From NCBI GenBank assembly GCA_963920635.1, contig OY987303.1:18330175-18394174 (forward strand): a stretch of DNA of 64,000 nt. The letters are read 5' to 3'. The stretch is from Pseudeuparius sepicola (Eukaryota > Arthropoda > Insecta > Coleoptera > Anthribidae). The notes under the pieces are model-generated. The model worked only from the letters and a program-made list of their open reading frames with translations. It searched no databases and was not told the origin of the DNA. Below are positions 57,794-64,000 of the stretch, piece after piece. Each line of letters opens with the position of its first letter. Positions within the stretch are counted from its first letter, which is position 1. The position numbers and the translations under genes are program-made.

Positions 57794-58946
57794 TATATAA
57801 AAACAGGTTGTTGAAAGTATGAACAATAACGAATTATTATGATCATCATCTCTTAAAAGTGTTTGCTTACTTAAACCGTTGAATTCCCTCACTCAACCCT
57901 TAAACATTGTTTTTTCATTTGCAGTGGTGAATATTTGCAAAGCTTTCAAATAAAGTTAAACTAAAAATTGTATGCTGATTTAGTGGAACAAAAAATATTC
58001 TTATTCTCCAAATATGCATCAGAACGCAGTTGCGTTATTAATTTTGTAGATAGATAACCTTTAAAATGCCCATTAACTTCAATAATGCGAAGTAAAATTT
58101 GAGATGCCTCACATTAGGTGTAAATTTAAGAAAAAATGGAGTACGCTGGATATAAAGAATAGAGTAAGTATAAAGGGTGTCTCAGGTTTCAATGGGGAAA
58201 ATTTAATAGACGATAGGATAAAAAGAAAAGTTCATATAAACGTAAACCACAGTTTTTTTATAAGTTTGATTTTTTAATAATTAAAAATACAATTTTTTCT
58301 GTGTTGCATTTTTTGTCTATCTGCTTACTTCCGAGAAACAAATAAAATTCTTGGGCGCCCGAAGAAAGAAATTTACCTAATTCCATTAATAAAATTGAAT
58401 AACAAAGTAGGTAATTTCTTTCTAATAAGCCGTGTGACATTTTAAAATTTTGATAATCCCTGGTCAGCAATTCCAATAATGAAGACAATTCCACCATCGC
58501 AAAGTTTAAAAACTTACAAAGTGTAGATACATTAAAAATGCATTACTTTTCCTGTACAGTATAATGGAATTAGCTAACAATCATGGCACATTTTATTTTA
58601 TTTTAGACAATTTGAAAGCAATAAAATACCAACCGGATTATTAAAACCAGGTATGTACCTTTTTTAATAGAGTCGGCTTGCTATATGGATCTGGCAACAC
58701 AATAACTAAATAAACACTGAAGGAAAACGAAAATATATATTCATCGAATAAAATATTATTAGAGAGCAACAAGAGGAACAGTTAATTGTTGCAGAAATAC
58801 AGCTTGGCGCCCTATGTTTTTAAGCAAGGTGTGTACAAATGAATTTTGCATTGTGTTTAACCCATTTTTTCCAATAGATGGCGACAGGCAACCAACTGCA
58901 TAATTTGACAGCTATTGCTGTTATTACAATGGTAGTATTATTAAAA

Positions 58947-59538
58947 CAGTGGCGTAGCTATCATATAGCGGGAGTAAGCAACGCTTACGGGCCCAAGGCC
59001 CGTAAGGGGCCCATACCAAGTTAAATAATAAAAGAGAAAGTTAAAAGATGCAGAAAATAGACAGTTTTTTATTTAACAAACCTGAAGCTAACCAAATTAA
59101 CCCTGAAACTCCCGAAAATTGTGATTCACCTTCAAGTACAACTTCAGACTTATCAACAAACTTTCATAACCTCAGTGATTGCTGAATCTAGGCTCTTTAT
59201 CGATAGTATTCAAGCACAGAATAGCCACGGTGTCTATTCCGTGATTCAAGCCTCAGATGATACAAATAAAATTCAAGATTTTCTTGCTCTTACCGATACT
59301 GATAATCTGGATATAGAAAAATCATCTGATACAAATGATTCGTTAAACCATTTTAATTCCGCCGACTTAGGTCAATGGACTACTGATAACTTATATTCGT
59401 TTTTTTTAATAAATTGATTTTTCCAAAATTTGAGTTGTATTGTTTTTTCTCTTTAGAATTTTGTTTGGGGTTTGCCGTTTGTGGCGGGCCCATGGGATTA
59501 TTTGCTTACGCGCCCAACAAAGCCTTGCTACGTCACTG
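58947..59538 (+). mobile_element. hAT element derivative with near-perfect 8-bp TSD
   Basis: 592 bp with termini CAGTGGCGTAGCTA and TTGCTACGTCACTG (imperfect inverted repeats of the typical hAT CAGTGGCGTA form). Flanks are TATTAAAA and TTTTAAAA (58939-58946 and 59539-59546; one mismatch). From 59049 a frame begins MQKIDSFLFNKPEANQ, like the start of ZMYM1-type hAT transposases, and stops after 45 codons. A second frame (59121-59417) follows. The catalytic core and C terminus are absent. Confidence 0.82.
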
Positions 59539-60080
59539 TTTTAAAACCGACTTAAATCTCATAATACAACTACAGTGTCATTGAACTTTAAAATTGTAAG
59601 TAATTAAAAACGACTGCAATAATATTAAAACAATGTTTCGATTGTTACTGAAACACACTTTTAGTTTTGACGGATACACTTATAGTTTGTTCATTATGAG
59701 ACTGGGCTTTAATACCTAATTTTGTTCTTAAATTTTCGTGTTTTTGAAAACAAAATCCAATACAAGTTGATCGTCTGCATGCCTTCAAGCATAGAAAACC
59801 TTGGTTACTTCAAAGTATTATTTCAACTTGGATTTGGATTATTTCATGGCGTTGTTTTAAGTCGGTTGTGGCAGTATATGTTATTATGCATTCAAGGGCC
59901 CACAGCAGAAATATATCTTGCTGTTTACCTACTTGGAATTAAAAAAGGCGTTTTCTCAGCTATAATAATATGTAAGTTGTAGGTAAGTAAACTGCGCTTT
60001 TAACTTTTTTTTTAACGTAATGACATATTTCATTCTCTTTACAGTGTTAACAAGCGATAAATGGTTAACTACCCTTCATT

Positions 60081-61155
60081 CATAGACGTAATTAGGGGGG
60101 GGGCTAGGGGGGGCTTAGCCTCCCCCCCCCCCCTACATTTCTATTGGCCCTCCCTAAAATGTAAAGGATGTGCGAAGATATGCTTCTCGTAAACAGAATA
60201 GATCTAACATTCTGACCACGCAACGTTACGCAACACGGCGAACACCGCACGCGCCTTTTTAAATTCACCAGTTTCGACGAATCGCTTGCTCTTGCGGAAT
60301 CTTGCGCCTTGTGCCCCCACAAAATCCGACTGAAATTTAAACGCGCAAGCGAGAGCGAACACACCGTGCCTGCTGCCGAGAGAAAGAGAGACGAGACGGG
60401 CGTCGGAGAATGTACTTTTGCTGTGCCAGACTCCAGACTTTTATTTTGTTATTCATCCAGTGTATTGTTGTCTCGTTATAATATGTACTATGTAAATAAT
60501 CGCATCACAAAATAGCAGACATTCCCAACCTTTTTTCTCTGATTTCTACTCGGAAACCTCTACTTTTTCATAATGTTTTTTCTTAAAAAATTAAAGATGA
60601 TTCAAAATTACTAGTTGATAGACCTATATATTATTTTTTGAAGCCTTAAAATTAACGTATTTGGGTATGGCACCTCAAGGGTGGTACAGGGTGATCCAAT
60701 CAGTAAAGTATTTATATAGAAGGGCGGGACCGAACCCATTTCGGAATTTGAAAATATTCACTCCAGCTTGTAAATTTGAAGATATTGGGATTTCCCAAGA
60801 CTAATTTTATGTAATTTTTCTTCAAATTTTTAAAAAATTTCGCCTGCGTCGCATTTCTTTAGAATTATTTTAAATGCCCTTGTTAAAAAAAAGACACAAA
60901 AATTGTCCCTCCACCACTCGAAATTAATTCCTATATACCTACGTCACAGTCACGTAGCCCCGGCCTACCATTTTACAGAATGACATGTAAAAAATATACT
61001 TTTGTAAGTAGCGTACCGACTTTCAAAAATTTCTTTTTAATGGATTAAATAATTCCTTGTCGGGGCCCCGCATTTTCATGCGGCACCCGGCCCCGCAAAA
61101 TCTTGAGCGGGTCCTGATCAGCCCCCCCTAAAAATACGACCTAGTTACGTCTATG
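60081..61155. mobile_element. hAT-like element with G-run/C-run ends
   Basis: 1075 bp. The termini are CATAGACGTAATTAGG and CCTAGTTACGTCTATG, inverted repeats with one mismatch. Flanks CCTTCATT (60073-60080) and CATTCATT (61156-61163) agree at seven of eight bases. Just inside lie long G-runs and C-runs that themselves pair. The GC-rich part at 60220-60420 gives frames on both strands (60104-60364 and 60309-60515) without a recognisable domain; it may be the decayed 5' part of a transposase. Confidence 0.72.
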
Positions 61156-61329
61156 CATTCATTGAACGATTGTCATGGAATTGCCTGTCAAAGAAGTGAG
61201 TGGTAGGTAGGTACCATGAAGCAAATAAGTGAATATTTCAGATTCGTTGGTTCTTTTCCCACATTCTTCACCCACAAACGTAAAAAAAACCTGGAAGCGC
61301 ATTATCGGTAACCCCAATAAACGTTGCGG

Positions 61330-61750
61330 CAAAATCAGGACAAACGGATGGGCCCAGGGGGGGGGGGGGGGCGTTCAGCGTCCGTGAAATCGCCTTGATC
61401 GATTACCGGCCGGGGCTCCAAATGGGAACATTGTCGCCGGCACGTTCTCGCGAGGGGCCGCCGGCAATTACGCAACGTTCAGGGGGGCATTTAGGCGTTA
61501 TACGGGGTTGGGCAGGGCCCGCAAACGGCGACGGTGTCGCATTGGGCCGACCCGCTTCGCGCCGTCACGCCCTCGATGCGCGACAGCTGGGGCTGGGACC
61601 ATTGTCTTTGGAGACGCGCAGCTTTCACTGCGTATGCCGGCCATTTTTTGTTCTGGCGAACGACGATCATTTTTCATTTTGCTGGATTTTCGGGTTTCGG
61701 AAAGGGCCCCTGACGGCGACTATATCTTGGTGCGGCATTTTTTCACCTTC
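61330..61750. promoter_or_regulatory. GC-rich island 5.2 kb upstream of vnd exon 2
   Basis: About 400 bp of CG-rich sequence with a run of 15 G at 61357-61371. It includes a CCATTGTCTTTG word resembling a SOX site. I read all three minus-strand frames and found no TN motif or vnd-like N terminus; plus-strand frames (61395-61757 and 61508-61753) look like chance. It could be a promoter-proximal CpG-rich island or an intronic enhancer of vnd. Confidence 0.35.
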
Positions 61751-64000
61751 TAAGTAGGTATCCTTATTGTATTGTGGATAAATATGGTTGTGTAGGTATC
61801 AGGGACTCTCACATATAGGAAAAGTGAAGCCTTAAGGGGAAGTTTGTTTTCGATCGACTCCAAGGAGACCACAAGGGGGCTGGTACAAGGTTATGTTATA
61901 CTTATGACAGTGTCCAACTGCCATCATGTTGTATGTGACATGCCAGAGCCTTAGATTCTAAAGGAGGCAAAATATTTCCCATCATAATTCACAATTTTTA
62001 AGTTTTCTAACTTCCAGATACTCAGATGTGTCAATTATTAAAGGTAATGCTGCCGCCTGTACTAGTCCCAATAATTGCAACCAGATTGTTCCTGTATCAC
62101 CTTTAGTAATCCTACAATTCCCATTATAGGTGGGCAATGGGCATTACGTATAAGTAGGTAGTTCAAAACAAAAATCGTATTTCGTAAATTTTAAATTATT
62201 GAGCAGGTAGCTTCAGTCAGGTCTTTTTTAAAAAAGTTTTCATCTACGACTACAAGTTTATTTTAAGTTTGTGAGGTACCTTGGGAGGCAAATAAAATTA
62301 CAAAAATTTTATAATGAACACCGAGAAAAACTACATGATTAGAACTACTAGACCTAATCTTATTAGTCCATCCCGAAATCTGTGAAAGTTCTTTGGGTAG
62401 ATATATTCAACAAGGGAAGAAAGTTCAAGTATTCATATTACAAATGGATTGAGGAACATGGTAACAAGGTGCAATAGCGACAAATTCTTAAATATGCAAA
62501 ATCGGCACTACTGACTTACCAAACTTATTACTTAAATTCGTGGAAATAATTGCTGGACATCAATTTCAACTACATACTTATAAAATAAATTTGTTTCATT
62601 TGACAGTTGCCATATTCTGCACTTGTAGACACAAAATTGTCAAGTCTAATTTTTAGAAATCATGGAAACCATTATTAATTCTTACTAACAATCAAAGCAC
62701 CTGTTATATTCATAGATTCTCCAATAAAATGGCATACTTGGCATCACTGATACTATTAGAATTAGGAAAGAATAATATGCCTCACTTTGGAAAGTATAAT
62801 GCTGGGTCCCCTTACTTTAAAGAGTCCCTGGTAGGTATAAAGTTACAAATTGGTTTGAGAAACTTTTATTGTATCATGTTTTTCAATTAAGTTCAAAATG
62901 ATCTCAACATTATGGCGACTGAGCCACACAACAACATTGACAAACTTACAATATGCAAGGCTCCAAATATTGTATATCATAAAAGATTCATTTTTATACA
63001 TGAGTTGAATAAGGTACGAATAATTTCTAAGTGCGCAAATGTGGGAGAATTACGGAAAGAGGGCAAAAATGGAACCAAGAAACTAACACAGGTTACCAGT
63101 GATAAAAAGATGGAAGTTAGATTACCTGTATCTGTATCTGTTAAAATGTCAAATTCATTTCTTCCAATTAAGTTCCTAAAATGTATCTATGTTTCTTTTT
63201 GCGAAAAATATTCATTTCCAAATTCTTTTGTGTGTAAACAGATCAAAAAATATATTACCTATTACAGAACTTGTGGAAAAGTCTATCTGCTTTGTTTACT
63301 GTACACGTGACCCATTTGTTTTCGGGTCATTCTGTAAAAAAAAATATTAATTGCGCTATTTGACCCGATTGTTTTTAAAATTGTAGAGCAGGATAAACTG
63401 CATTTTTGAGCAAAAATAACCTCTTTCATACAAGATCCAAGACCAACTGCGCCAGATTCTATTAAGGGGAAAATTTTTATAAAATTATATTAGCGCTGTT
63501 TTTAGAAAAAATCTGTGCTCACTGGATTCAGCAGTATTCAGCACCCCTCAATAGGGGTCTGTACCAAATGTTACCAAAAAAATCTAAATAATGGTAACGA
63601 TTTGTAGAAACATTAAAAATGCACACCACTTTTGAGTTTCCTTCAAATTTATTTTAATATCTAGTCATACGCATGAAAAAAAAACAATTGAAATATTTAA
63701 AACGATATTACAATTTGTTTTTTATTAATTATTATTATATCATGGTTAATTGAAATTTAAGAGAAAAAATTGATTTTTTTTGTCTAAACATGCATTCTGC
63801 AAGAGAAACTGGAAGAGAATTTAATATCATACATATAGGAATAGTATGCCTAAATGAACTCACTTGCAACATAGTGATATACGGGACGCGATCTATTTCA
63901 TAGCATTTACCACGCTCTGCTACTGGTAAAAATACCAGACTTATAAACAGAAATCACCCGTATAAAATTCAAAGGTTTTTATGCGGTCGGCGTCAACCTA

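Larger units (their letters stand above)
56136..64000 (-). other. vnd: Upstream intron / 5' region of vnd, no exon seen
   Basis: I searched the minus strand by eye for the TN motif (F-S-V-K-D-I-L-x-L-P type) and a matching donor and did not find one, so the first coding exon is probably past the window edge. Named contents are the fold-back 56665-57793, a CTCAGGTTT-type repeat end at about 58178 shared with 32040, two hAT-like elements and the GC-rich island at 61340-61750. The 132-codon plus-strand frame at 62912-63310 has no domain and is probably chance. Confidence 0.5.

Noticed and set aside
61330..61750. Possible vnd first coding exon on the minus strand
   Set aside because: All three frames were read; none contains a TN motif or a frame ending at a suitable donor.
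61395..61757. Plus-strand frames in the GC-rich island
   Set aside because: Two overlapping frames compete, composition is arginine/glycine-rich as expected of random GC-rich DNA, and no domain is present.
62912..63310. 132-codon plus-strand frame
   Set aside because: No recognisable domain, AT-rich codon use, no splice or promoter context; likely chance.

Overview
The window is insect nuclear DNA: AT-rich, intron-containing and dense with DNA transposons and fold-back repeats. A beetle is my best guess, but nothing here settles the order. The one host gene I recognise is the NK2-class homeobox gene vnd (Nkx2.2 type) on the minus strand. Its second-to-last coding exon (55739-56135) and last coding exon (52243-52474) are complete and joined by matching splice sites. 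The N-terminal exon, which should carry the TN motif, is not visible and probably lies beyond base 64000. A poly(A) signal at 51876-51881 gives a short 3' UTR.

From 1 to about 37.6 kb I find no convincing host gene. This stretch holds hAT fragments and an internally deleted hAT element (4.7-6.0 kb), 7-bp-TSD MITEs (9.0-9.25 kb), a dead Tc1-type transposon (12.3-13.8 kb), nested fold-back elements (16.5-18.6, 26.9-29.2 and 36.3-37.6 kb) and several TA-flanked elements. Short GC-richer, non-repetitive islands lie between them and may be regulatory DNA.

From 38038 to 45334 there is a very homogeneous tandem array of about 33 copies of a 221-bp unit. It abuts a GC-rich island on the left. Shared rare variants show that blocks of units were duplicated inside the array. 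From 45.3 to 51.9 kb there are more fold-backs, a degenerate tandem repeat, a hAT-type MITE and one GC-rich open segment on the minus strand that I could not identify.

The vnd intron (52475-55738) carries a palindromic element, a roughly 0.9-kb DNA transposon and a MITE. The sequence upstream of exon 2 (56136-64000) holds a 1.1-kb fold-back, two hAT-like elements with good TSDs and one GC-rich island.

The most unusual signal is a set of hammerhead-ribozyme-like motifs in at least four unrelated repeat families (about 11.7, 16.6/16.95/37.4, 31.8 and 20.7/53.2/53.5 kb). Two of these families are large inverted repeats with 10-16 bp TSDs and a one-sided tail, the layout of Penelope-like retroelements with inverted pLTRs. 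All four families have an extra U between the CUGANGA core and stem II. In two separate copies of one family, different TA-specific transposons inserted at the same TA, which is also the predicted cleavage position.
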